This document shows, piece after piece, positions 1-34,530 of a stretch of 64,000 nt of DNA. The stretch is from Scolanthus callimorphus (taxonomy: Eukaryota > Cnidaria > Anthozoa > Actiniaria > Edwardsiidae). The position numbers and the translations under genes were made by a program. Below the pieces are notes generated by a model. The model searched no databases. It was given only the letters and a program-made list of their open reading frames with translations, and had not been told where the DNA came from. How positions within the stretch are numbered: position 1 is the stretch's first letter; every line of letters starts with the position of its first letter. The stretch covers positions 17,321,854 through 17,385,853 of the forward strand of contig CM066913.1 of assembly GCA_033964015.1 (NCBI GenBank). Direction: 5' to 3'.

Positions 1-134
1 TTGTGCCTCCAGGACCAAATATTTTAGGTAAATCAGAGAGAAAGAGCACGAGGAGAGCGAATGGTCAAGAGCATATTACTAATATTTTTAGTACACCGAT
101 GGATGCTCAGTTTGATAGCAGGCTCAAACTTGAT

Positions 135-425
135 AGTCGATATTCTCGTTTGTTAATCGATATTCTCGGTTGATAATCAATATTCTCGGTTGATAATCGA
201 TATTCTCACTGGTAATCAATATTCTCGAACTACGATTCCCATTCTCGCCACACAATTTCCATTATCCTCACACGATTTCTATTTCATCGTCTGTTTTCGT
301 GTAACGATTTCTTTATTCTCGCGAAGTGATTTCCGTTCTCGGGTGCTTCGATTCCTATTCTCGCACAGCGATTTCCACTCTCATGGAACGATTCCACTTT
401 TCATAGAACGATTTCTATTCTCAGA
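135..425. repeat. Degenerate ATTCTCG tandem repeat
   Basis: The heptamer ATTCTCG recurs about every 15-25 bases, in phrases such as CGATATTCTCGGTTGATAAT and CGATTCCTATTCTCG. Copies are diverged and irregularly spaced. The reverse complement CGAGAAT/CCGAGA motif fills the foldback element at 23972-24213, so the two may share an origin. Confidence 0.6.
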
Positions 426-1641
426 GACTTTTTTCTTGTTTTGGACACTTTTGTCACGTTTGGCTTGCCATACTCGATACATGACTCGATCGCATCTCTG
501 TCAGACAAAATTCACAAACATCCACCTCGTAAATTAGGTGATTGGAACAAAGCAGCACGACGTTGAAAATATCCAGCACAAAACTGAGGAAAGGTTTTAT
601 TTTCAAGCACTCCGGCGTGATTTGATCTCTTGTAGCAATAAAATTAAGAAAACATATTGCGCATGCTCAGTGGCAACTTTAATATTGTTAACGTTTTTCT
701 ATCTTAGCATACTTATTTAGTTGTCGTAATGGAAATACCCTAAATAATACACGATGGTGGGCATGTATGACGTGATACCGAGAGCATGCTCAATTCACAT
801 CACCTCCAAGAAGAAACTTGTCGTCCCACATGGACGACTGATTGGCTTATGTAACCTATATATATGTTGGCAGAGGTGAACTCCTTAAGAGGGAGAAGGG
901 ACAGGACACAGGATACCCAATGTTCGAACAAGTGGCTGCCATGATGCTACAAGGGATGGGGTGGTGGGGGAATGTACTGATGTAACAAGGGAGGGGAGGG
1001 TAAAGGAATGTAGGGCTATGATTGGCTAAATTCAAATATTTGAAAGGCAGAAACTTCATGACCCGTGATTCTAGTGCGACTTCAGTATAATCAATGTACA
1101 AATAGGAGCAACATGGAGTGCAAGCTGGACGATTCCCGCGAAGTGACATACATACATAGTCCGAGGGCGATGACTAAGAAGCGATTTGCTTTGCAAATAG
1201 CTTCAAAAATGACTGAAGAATCGTGATAAAAAATGGAAAATACTTTCTTACAACTAGTCGTCAATGCTATTGTAGTATTTGCCGTCTCGAAATCGTCAAG
1301 TCGTTTCGGATCATCTATAAAACATGTTGCAGACTGATAATAACTGGTAGGCGTTTATGAAACAGAAACTCCCTGGCTGGCTATAGCCATAGGGCTCCAG
1401 TTGCACTTGAGACCAATAAAATGTGACCTCAAGAGAAATAGATCGATAGATACTTTATTTAAGGAGGGGTTTAATATCACAAGGATAATGTAGCATGACA
1501 TTCAAAACAAAACAAATCCTTAGAGACGCGCCCTTAGTGCTCCAGAGAAGGCTACAATGGAATGCGTCCTCTTCGTTTCAGCAAGGAAGAGCATTCCATT
1601 TTTGAAGCAGCCACAAACTAAATAATATATAGAGAATAATA

Positions 1642-1728
1642 CATGGGCGCGCGGAGATATGGAATTTATCTTCGAGTGTTCACAATGTGGACACGAGAAG
1701 ATAAATTCCATATCTCCAAGCGCCCATG
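1642..1728. repeat. Foldback palindrome
   Basis: Two arms of about 32 bases (1642-1673 and 1697-1728) are near-perfect reverse complements around a short loop. They begin CATGGGCGC and end GCGCCCATG. The symmetry makes both strands encode similar short open frames, which is why apparent proteins appear here in both directions; none is likely real. Confidence 0.8.
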
Positions 1729-3397
1729 TAGTCGTCTATGTATTATTCTGTTTATTATATAAACAAGAAACACTGCCATGCTCCAGGGAAGCGTCTTTTA
1801 TTGGCCACGAGGAGGAAAACATATTGGCTGATATTTTCACATGTAAAAATATCGTATTTTCACATGTGAAAATATGCGGTTTTTCTCAGTAGAAATCCAT
1901 GTAAAACACTGAGGTTTATATAATAATTACTCTTAACCCAGTGAGATGTTGCGATTATGCGAATTAATTGCACGTTTATAGGTTTTAAACCAGCTAATTC
2001 TGTCTGACAATTCTGTTTGGTATAAACAGGCCATTCGCAAGCACAATCACACAGGAGTCCCACGGACCCACATCATCATCAAATAGAAAACAAGCAACGT
2101 GGTGAACTCCGCTCTGAAACAAAACAATGCTTAGTGACATTACGTCCTCGTGCAGAAGGGCCATGGCTTCTACGCGAGGAAACTCGGAAAACACACTGCC
2201 ATAGATCAAGAGAACCCAGTAAGGACGCGACTCGTATTGTTCAAGCGACGTAAAGGTTGCGCCTGCAAGTCAAATAGAGTCTGTGTCCGGGTCCAAGCCT
2301 GGTTTCCATATGTTACAGGTGTCGTGGAAAAGCTATGTTCTGCAAAAGCTATTGTTCGACGAATTTCAGACGAGTTGTTAGACGCAATCATGACAAGAAT
2401 GTACAGTATTTTACTTGCAAAATAGCAAATATCATTTTTCTGACGTTGTGGAAAGAATTCCGGTTCAAAGTGCGGTCTGTTAGTGCGAAAGCAGTGCGGT
2501 TTATGGTCGCGATTGATGGTTGCGGTGCATGGTCGCGGTTAGGGGCCGTGGCCCGAGAGGTGACTCGACTTTGCTAATTCAAAACATTAAAGTCAACGTG
2601 ACCAAGTGAATCACAAAATGAGGAAAATATGATTTTATTATATTAATACCATGCAACCTATATACAATAAAAACACCGCAAACGATGTGAAATATATTCC
2701 GACTTTGCCTTGCATATGTAACACCCAGAAGTAAACTCTGCGTGATTTCCAGTTTGTGAATTAAATTCGCCACGTGATGAGATATTTTAGTTGGAGGCAA
2801 GAGACTCAACCTTCAACCTAAACAGTCTCCAACGTGACGCGTGTCGACAAAAGGCGCAAACAGATGGACCAGAAAAGAAACTGAAACATTTCTCAACACG
2901 AGATCGAGATGTTTTCTTGCATTTAGCGTCCGTAGGAGAAGCGCAACATATTTGACATGTAACACACACGCATGTACGCACATTTCTCTGTTTAAAACTT
3001 GTAACAAATAAATAAATACTAACGAGGTCTTCAGCTTAATTGACGTTCAGTTTTTCATCAAGCTGCATGTCTGTTTTCTTTACAATATACTCTTCTTCTT
3101 GGTCACCATCTCCCATTCTCCCTAACATCGACTATCAGACACTCTCACCACCACCCGCTAATTCATCCCGTTTGTCCTTCGAGCCAGTCTTCCCTTTTCA
3201 ACGACCGTCCAGTGCCTTCCTACGCGAGTCATTTTTACGACCACCTTCCTATGTCCTCCCCCGACCGTTGTCACGTGACCACAACGTCGTACTATGCTCC
3301 CCCCCCCCCCCACACACCTTTGTCGGGATTCTTTGGGGACAATATTTCATATCCCGTGTCCTTCCCTGTTAGTGACCTTGCAGTCATTGCAGTCTTT

Positions 3398-3795
3398 GAT
3401 TATCATCATACCGTTTCCTTATGTACAAGTTATATAAAGCGACCACCAACCCAGTGCCCTCCCCTGTAGATCAACTTTGGCCACCATTATCCCGTGACCT
3501 CCCTTGCTAGTCGTCTTTTCCAATCATGAACCAGCTGTTTTTGATGATCATACCGTTACTTTCTGTACGAGTCATTTTATCCGACCACGAACCAGTGCCC
3601 TCCCCTGAAGGTCAACTTTGGCCACCATTATCCCGTGACCTCCCTTGCTAGTCGTCTTTTCCAATCATCAACCAGCTGTTTTTCATGATCATACCGTTTG
3701 TTTCCGTACGAGTCATCTTAAGCGACCACGAACCAGTGCCCTCCCCTGTAGGTCAACTTTGGCCACCATTATCCCGTGCCCACCCCTGTCAGTCA
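3398..3795 (+). repeat. 141-bp tandem repeat, about 2.8 copies
   Basis: The block carrying CCAGTGCCCTCCCCTG starts near 3451, 3592 and 3733, giving a 141-bp period. Copies two and three are the most alike, and the array decays into flanking pyrimidine-rich DNA. No coding function is visible. Confidence 0.8.
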
Positions 3796-4429
3796 TCTTT
3801 CGTTGCTACCATCCCCGGTCCCGCGCTACCTCTCTTCATCAGCACCTTGTTCCAGCTCATCGCGGTCTTCTTGTTGGCATGGTTACCCTCGTGATGGCGC
3901 GTTCGTGATTGGTGCCCATCCGTGCGCTTACTGGCACGTGACACGCGAAGGCTAAGCGCATGCGCAGCTTTCATCTTAGCCTCCATGTCCAAGATGGACT
4001 TTGGGAAGAGACTTTTCTCGTCATACCTCATCTGAAGACCTGTGGAAATAACAGGTCCATTAGCCTGGTTCCCAGCCGCTACGGTACAGCACGTTGTCAT
4101 TACCCATCTCCGCGTCTCATCAACGACACGGGGGGAAACGTTCTGGATGAGAATCACTTGCGGCAATATGGACCAATCACAACGAAGCTTTAATTATCAT
4201 TCCAACTACGAGGGTCAACACTCTGTAAGCGCCATAATAATAAGTGGCGGCCCTCTTGGGTTTCGACATATTCACAGCTGCTCTTCTTTCCTTCTGAGAA
4301 TTACTTACTTTTACACTTTTATTTGCATTGAAGTGGTATTTTATTACTAATTTGGCAATTGAATCTTAACTTTATATTCTTTAAAGATCTTTACAGAAAA
4401 AGATGTAGGCTTTCCTGACGCAAAATGCA

Positions 4430-4820
4430 TTAAGTCCGCTTTATACTAGTGAAGTAAGCGGAAACGGAGACGTAAGGGACGCTTATTTTCGTGATAAAAA
4501 CGGAGAGGTAAGAGACGCTTATTTTCGTGATGGAAACGGAGACGTAAACGTGAAGGAAGTGAGAAGATTTCCTTTCTCTTACGTTTACTCCGCCGTGTCC
4601 GTCGCTTCCGCTTACGTTTCCGTCATTGAATTTTCACACGAACGCTTACTGCACTAGTGTAAAGCTGGCTTTAAATACGAAACGGAGACGTAAACGTGAA
4701 GGAAGTGAGAAGATTTCCTTTCTCTTACGTTTACTCCGCCGTGTCCGTCGCTTCCGCTTACGTTTCCGTCATTGAATTTTCACACGAACGCTTACTGCAC
4801 TAGTGTAAAGCTGGCTTTAA
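4430..4820. mobile_element. TTAA-flanked MITE (family B) with internal duplication
   Basis: The element sits between TTAA at 4430-4433 and TTAA at 4671-4674 (or 4817-4820). Its ends are related inverted repeats: CTTTATACTAGTGAAGTAAG on the left and the complement of a matching TTTACACTAGTGCAGTAAG on the right. The right part is tandemly duplicated with a 146-bp offset (4533-4678 and 4679-4824), the second copy being almost identical. A relative lies at 46904-47148. TTAA flanks suggest a piggyBac- or Kolobok-type transposase in trans. Confidence 0.75.
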
Positions 4821-6007
4821 ATACCCTTAAACCGGGGAGAAGTGTCGAATCAGAGTCGCGTCGAATACATGTAAAACAATATATAGTATTTTATGTGAAA
4901 GAGTGATGAGTAGATATCTTTTGAAAATCATATAATCGACGCGACTTTAATTTGATGTTTGCCCCCCAAGCCTGAGTCAGCCGCAATTTTTAAAGCTTAG
5001 TAAAGTAAAGATCTATTATGCCATTATTCTTTTTTTTTAATTGATGTAAAGGCATTGGAAAATTTAATGAAAGTAAGGTTAACTTAGAATTGAGATATTG
5101 AAATACTTACCGGTCTGGATGTCTGGAGGACTCCCAGCTAAAAGGCTACAAGCGGCTTTTATTGTCAATTAAAAATGGTGCGTTTAGTTAAATATTTAAG
5201 TGCTCGTGAAAGTGCCGAAAAATTCATTTTTATTTACTCACAACGTTAACGTTTATTCCTTCGTCGGGAAGCCTTTTTACCTGGAACCATTATCATCGAT
5301 TACTAGGGTTAAAGTTTACAGCGCAAACATGACAGACAGATAGAAATGTAGACGGACATGTAGATAGACAGACAGACAGACGGGCGAACAGACAGACGGG
5401 CAAAAAATAAACAAGCAAACAAAATCTAATCGTTTACTAGAAACAAAAACAGAATCAGTGAAAGGACAGCTACTGAGGCAAAAGCAATGTTATCATTAAA
5501 ACGGTTTTTATCATCATTCATCATTACCGTTTCGCTGTCCATTAGCAAGCTTACAGTATTGTACGTAAACAATTACTAGTTAATTCAATGGGAACGCATT
5601 AATTCATTTAATTTATTCAGCCTTAGCTGCAATAAGGATAAAATAAACGATTAATTGGTTGATTATTTGGGGGAAGCACTCGAACAGGACATGACAATGC
5701 TTCTCTGAACCAGGTCTTATTGATCTCATAAGCTAGGCAAGGCTATGACGGTTCAGCCATCAAGTCGACGCCAGCCCTATCATTGCGGTTACTTTGCATC
5801 CGGACGGAACTACAAACAGGTATACCCAAGGTGGTCCTACAGACAGGTGACGGCCCTCTGGCTGGACACAATTTGGGGGAGGTGGGGTAGGGCCTGCTTA
5901 CCACCTAAATTATTCCAAAAACTCAATTTTTTTTAAATAGCTTCTTAATCATAAAACCAATTTCGATTAGAACCACATTTAACAATCCGTACTGTCCTAT
6001 GATTTCG

Positions 6008-6013
6008 TTTATT
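6008..6013 (-). other. Polyadenylation signal of WDR49-like gene
   Basis: AATAAA on the minus strand, about 37 bases after the TAA stop at 6050-6052. It supports the choice of 6050-6195 as the terminal exon. Confidence 0.7.
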
Positions 6014-6049
6014 GCATTCAGATTGTGCACAGCCTCCGTAAGAAAGAAG

Positions 6050-29849
<23,800 letters not shown>

Positions 29850-31695
29850 GTTGTATTTGGGTCAAATGGCCATGATTTAAGGTTCAGTCTCGGTAAAACC
29901 CATGATTTCCCGCCGCTTTCGCTTGGCCATCTTGCCTCAGTTCTTGTGTACAAATCTCTAGAAACCATAGCAGCATCTAGTGCCAGGCTCTTTCCAATGT
30001 ACACGCAGGAAACCCATCAGTGTTACGTTGACGAGGGCCGAAATGGGCCGAGGGCATGCAGAAAAGGCAAAAATGATTCGCGAACTCTGCTGCTCTATAA
30101 TGCAAAACAATCCCTTTTATTTTGCGAACATAGGTAAAGGGAGAGAAAATAATTCAACGAACCATGTGTCGTAAAGCGATCCATGACCGAACCTCGTGCG
30201 CGCAAGTTGAAAACGTGCGCAGGTTGGGGCGCGCTTCAGTGACCACTGTTTTTTTTTTTTTTTTTCTCCGACTGATGTTCGCACAAGCACAGGCATTGCA
30301 GTAACTTGGGTATGGGATGCGGTAAAATATGCATTTTTTTAGGCTGGGAAATTTTCGGGAAAGATCATTACTTTTTCTAGCAAATTTGAAGTAGGGTCAC
30401 AAAAGTTTTCACCAGATCTTCTAAAAACTGGTTTGATTTCTGATTTGGGCTCAGACTAAATATGTTTTCAAAGATCTTTTTCAGTGGTGGCAGGCAGAAC
30501 ATCATAAACTTGTGAAGCACAGGTGGCCAAAATGGTAAAGCCGATGGCCTATCATTCTGCTTGTGGTTGGATTCCCAGCTTCAACTGCTAGGGATTTTTC
30601 TCTACTGCTAGTCAAGTCACGTTAGCTCATCTTGAGTAGAAGCTCCCCTCACAGTCACAACCCCCTCCCCTTTGAAATACATATACCGGTCATTCTTTGT
30701 ATTTGCCTGTTGTCACATTTTTTTGCAGAAAATTTTTAAAAACCAAGCAACCTTCACTCCCCTCTAAATAAATAGCCCAAATTCAGGGCCAGACGTACAC
30801 AACTGAAGAAAGGTTACCACTAAAAGAAGTTACTTTTCCTTTCTTACAATAACATCTTCAGGAAAGGGTCGGAGCAAGTGTTCACTTTTTAATTGCCTTC
30901 TTTATTTCTCTTTTTTTAAATATCATTCCCAGGGCTCGAAATTGTGACTGTATCAGTTGCAAAATTGAGCAGAATTTTCCACTTTTTGGCAAAAAAATAC
31001 AAGTTAGTCACAAAATATCCACTTAAGCTTTGTAGAAATCCCTCAAGGTTGGCTTTCAATTGTGCACCTAAAACCCCTCTTTTTGTGACTAAAGCAAGTC
31101 TTAAAATTGCAACCTTTCATATCTGTTAATTTTGAGCCCTGATACCTGAATGCTTTTTAGTTCCCTTTAGCAATAATAACTACTTACATGTAGCTATGTA
31201 CCTTGCCTAAACAAAAAAATCTGTAGACCATCATCCTTGCTAGTATACGCGTACTTGCTTCCTCAGCTTTTGAAACTAAATGGATTATATCCCTTTATTA
31301 TAAGTGCATGCAGAAACATATAACTTAGTTGAAACGTGTAACGGTGAACCAAGCTTCGGATTATTCGTATCAAGTTTATGACCATATTTGGTCAATAATG
31401 AACTCTCGACTGCTAACCCAAGCAGGTTTTCTTTGCATAATATTTCATTTTTCGCTTAAATAAAGTAGAGCAACAGTGGAAAGTGATAATATACTAACAT
31501 TTAACATCTTGAAGTCTTTAAACAACATTATTTTCAAAATCAGTTCAATTCTTTATTCTGCGAATATTCCGCAGCTTGGCACTAAAGCAATGTATGTGTG
31601 TTACACGTTTCAACTCACTTATATGTTTCTGGTGCATGTTATTATCTTATCCGTGCTTAAAGGTAAAAATGGCATTAAGAAAATTTATTTATTTT
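29850..31695. other. Intergenic interval upstream of the WDR49-like gene
   Basis: I see no coding exon. Just upstream of the WDR49-like ATG, on the minus strand, are two short uORFs (8 codons ending TAA, and ATG-GCC-ATT-TGA). A poly(T) run lies near 30247. The stretch also holds the 3' flank of TMEM168. The promoter of the WDR49-like gene is probably between 29850 and 30250, but no core motif stands out. Confidence 0.5.
31684..31689 (-). other. Possible TMEM168 polyadenylation signal
   Basis: AATAAA on the minus strand a few bases past the stop codon; overlapping AATAAATAAA. If used, the 3' UTR is very short. Further AT-rich candidates lie downstream. Confidence 0.4.
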
Positions 31696-33738
31696 CTATC
31701 TTACAAGTTTGAAGCCGTGTCCAGTGTCATATACAGCTGGTAAAAACCACTTCATTTTTAGTCGCCGTATACTGTCAATTAAGCAATTGCATAAGCTAAG
31801 AACATTTGTGTTACATGGTAAGTGGATGAACACTTTGGTAACTGGTTTCATAAACCTTGGGAAATTGTGCTCAACATGGGCTGCAATATCTTCTACAGTT
31901 GGCTCATGGAATTTAAAGCAACTCCAATTTTTTGTGACTCCATAAATTGGCTTCACTTTTACATCCTTTTTACCCCAGTATTCTTCAGGCTTGGAATCGT
32001 CAGCATTAAAATTTTCCCAAAGTTTGGTCAGCTCTCCAAGAGGGTAATTATTACCAATTTCTTCATCAAAAACAACATTTAGCTTTCCAGTTTGAATAGC
32101 AATGAAGTCTGGGGAAATTTGCCACAATCCTTTTAGCCACTCATCAGAATGAGCAGTATCCAGAAACAGAATTAGACGAGCTCCTGTCTTGCTGTTTTTG
32201 TCCCTCCACCATTTTAAAATGGTCTCAAAATCTAGGGATTCCCCTTCAGTTAGTGCCCATTTCCCATCATTAAGAACGTGACCACTGTAGTAGAGTACAT
32301 AGGTGTCATAATGGAGGCCAGGGAGTATACGCTGATCAAAGAATGTTTGAACCTTCTTGTCAACATACTCCTTTGCTATGCCATTTGTAGTAAAGTCAGT
32401 TCCATAGTTGTGAATCATATGGTGAGCAAAGAATCTAGAGACTACATTAATAAGTTCCATTGCTCGTGAGTTAATAGCATTGAAGCCATCTTCAGGTAGA
32501 ATAATAAGATTACCACTAGGACTGTATCTGTGAGCTGGAGCTATTAAAGCATACCCAATAGCTGTACCACCCACACATTTGCCAAACTTGGAAAGGATGT
32601 CATACATTACTGACTCAATCGGAAGGATAATCAGTAGAAAACTAAGGTACATTGGGTTCTTTTCTTGCCACACTGAAGATGCCATTGCAGCTGTTGACAG
32701 TAGAGTATACAAGGCAACAATCTGTGACACTAAACAGAAATGTCTTATTCCTTTTGAAGCCATGATTTCAGAGATGTTGTTATCAGTGACTTCGCCTTTG
32801 GCTCTCAGCACTGCTGCACACTCTTCAAGCTTTGATCCAAAACCCCAGGTTGTGATGATAAACATGAAGTGAAACACGACCCAGGGAACAGAGAGAACTA
32901 CAAATACTGGCAATTTATACAGTGGGACATTTGGTGCTAGAGTGCCTTGAGTACAAAAGGCATAAAATGCTAACTGGGTGATGAGAATTGCTAAAACCTC
33001 TAAGCGATGGTAGCAGCGGCCTTGCATTATAAAACCTTTCCAGGATTCCAAGAGTGATAATTTTGAAAAATACAGATCTATGACAGAGGGAAACGCAAGC
33101 TGGATAACAAATGCTGATATACAGAATGGATTACACTTCTGATGAGTTGCTGGAAAGAAATATGCTGCTGATATGATGCAGAAACAGGCTCCACTTAGTA
33201 GTGAAAAGCTTGACTTGAGGTGGAATGCAGCAATATGAAGGGCCAGGCCAATAACAAGAAAAAACATCGACTTGAACTCAGCTATTCCAGCACAGCCAGC
33301 CAGGAATCCAAGCATGAGAAGAAACTCCTCCATTGTTATGAACTTGGGGTACTGAGTTGAGAAATTGCAAATTCTTTCCATAAGGATCTTGAAGCAGAAA
33401 ATCCCTACACTTGCTAATATAAGAATGTCTGTAAGATCCAGATCCTGTAGAGTTGCAAATGAATGATCATAAGCAATCTCTGTAAAAGACAAGACGCTGA
33501 AAATAACACCCATCCAGAACTGGGAAAATCCACTTGCAAATTCCCTGTACCCATACAGGTAGCTAGCTAGTGAGATCAGGACAGCACATGCTATTACAAT
33601 TGCAAGGAGGAGGTAGCTATTGTCAGTAGTGTGGTGTTGCCAGCGAGTATAGATGCCCACTGCAGCCCCTGCATGGAAAACCAATGCTGCCAAAGCTGTT
33701 GAAGACCTCCACACTGATGAGAGCAGTCTTGGCATCAT
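31696..33738 (-). CDS. TMEM168: TMEM168 multi-pass membrane protein
   Basis: Single-exon 680-aa frame, close to the vertebrate length (about 697). The first 420 residues or so contain roughly ten hydrophobic segments. Family landmarks include MASKGIRHFCLVS, YDTYVLYYSGH and MKWFLPAVYDTGHGFKLV at the C-terminus. The C-terminal half (about 430-620) reads like a caspase/C13-peptidase fold: a strand ending YYSGHV (His487), then LILFLDTAHS (Asp527-Thr528-Ala529), then a segment with SPDFIAIQ. In active C13 enzymes the residue after DT is Cys; here it is Ala, so no protease activity is expected. That fold assignment is my inference. The start is the first of two adjacent ATGs. An untranslated 5' exon is likely, because an acceptor-like TTTTATTTTAAG precedes the start on the minus strand. 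It is head-to-head with BMT2. Confidence 0.93.
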   Translation of the reverse strand: MMPRLLSSVWRSSTALAALVFHAGAAVGIYTRWQHHTTDNSYLLLAIVIACAVLISLASYLYGYREFASGFSQFWMGVIFSVLSFTEIAYDHSFATLQDLDLTDILILASVGIFCFKILMERICNFSTQYPKFITMEEFLLMLGFLAGCAGIAEFKSMFFLVIGLALHIAAFHLKSSFSLLSGACFCIISAAYFFPATHQKCNPFCISAFVIQLAFPSVIDLYFSKLSLLESWKGFIMQGRCYHRLEVLAILITQLAFYAFCTQGTLAPNVPLYKLPVFVVLSVPWVVFHFMFIITTWGFGSKLEECAAVLRAKGEVTDNNISEIMASKGIRHFCLVSQIVALYTLLSTAAMASSVWQEKNPMYLSFLLIILPIESVMYDILSKFGKCVGGTAIGYALIAPAHRYSPSGNLIILPEDGFNAINSRAMELINVVSRFFAHHMIHNYGTDFTTNGIAKEYVDKKVQTFFDQRILPGLHYDTYVLYYSGHVLNDGKWALTEGESLDFETILKWWRDKNSKTGARLILFLDTAHSDEWLKGLWQISPDFIAIQTGKLNVVFDEEIGNNYPLGELTKLWENFNADDSKPEEYWGKKDVKVKPIYGVTKNWSCFKFHEPTVEDIAAHVEHNFPRFMKPVTKVFIHLPCNTNVLSLCNCLIDSIRRLKMKWFLPAVYDTGHGFKLVR

Positions 33739-34329
33739 ATTTGGTTGATTTCAGAGACTTCACCTTAAAATAAAAAATGAAACAGATTTTAATGGTGAAA
33801 AATTTGAAATCTTTGGAGTCAGAAGTGCTAGTGTTACTCCAAGTGTACGACCTGAATATGAAATTAGGGCCTTACAAAAATTTAGATTGTGACTTCGAAA
33901 AATGTTTTCAAGAAGACCGGTTCTCAATAACATATTTATACATCATTAAAGTAGGATTTGAAAAAAGAATGATAAACATAGAGGAGAAAACACAAAAGTT
34001 ATGGCCTTGAGTTTGCCGTCGCGTCGCAACTTTGCGCTCTACTAGTAGGCACAGTTGGGTGCATTTTGAATTCGAATGAGTCACCTTAACCTTAAAAAAT
34101 AATGAAGTAGTGAATTCGAATCAAAAGCCAGTATAAATACACTCACCGATATTTAAGCTTAAAGCATCCGTTTTTTCTTTCATACTTGAATCTTTACGCC
34201 AAAATTACGTTAAGCTAAGCTTTGCCTTCCTAGAAGTTAGAACAGGACCCGAACAAGAACAGGTGAATCGCTTGAAGACGCTTCAAACTTGTCTGCCACG
34301 CCGAAAAAAATACATAAATAAAGAGATAT

Positions 34330-34530
34330 GCTTTACAACAGAAGGTGGCGCGTCATACAAGTTCTTCCTTGAGGCTTTTGTTCAATTTCACACGACAATT
34401 TGAATCTCTTGGAGACTAAACGTTTGTGAAAGGAATTCACACCCGTCCGCCATCTTGGTGAGTGGAGTGATGCATTATGGGAAATCTGGAAGAAGCCGCT
34501 GATCATACGCGGGCGTTCAACAACAAAGAT
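34330..34530. promoter_or_regulatory. Putative bidirectional promoter TMEM168/BMT2
   Basis: Two YY1-like motifs in opposite orientation lie here: CCGCCATCTTGG at 34447-34458 and AAGATGGCG at 34527-34535, which overlaps the BMT2 start codon. Between them is GCATTATGGGAAATC, resembling a ZNF143/Staf-type site. YY1 motifs over start regions are typical of TATA-less housekeeping promoters. Transcription start sites cannot be placed from sequence. Confidence 0.5.

Larger units (their letters stand above)
1..6049. other. Gene-poor 5' flank
   Basis: I find no coding exon with convincing splice sites or family similarity here. The stretch contains ATTCTCG-rich degenerate repeats near its start, one foldback palindrome, a 141-bp tandem repeat and a TTAA-flanked MITE, each listed separately. 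The longest open frame (3789-4166, minus) has no recognisable domain and overlaps the repeat region. One possible 27-nt mini-exon lies at 5111-5137 on the minus strand but is not supported further. Confidence 0.6.

Noticed and set aside
1520..1892. Similar short proteins on both strands (MEFIF...)
   Set aside because: The similarity is caused by the palindrome at 1642-1728.
3789..4166. 125-codon minus-strand open frame
   Set aside because: No domain, overlaps tandem repeats, and there is no splice or poly(A) context.
5111..5137. 27-nt minus-strand mini-exon after exon 28
   Set aside because: Frame-compatible (PGSPPDIQT), but exon 6050-6195 has a stop and a poly(A) signal close behind; kept only as a possible alternative exon.
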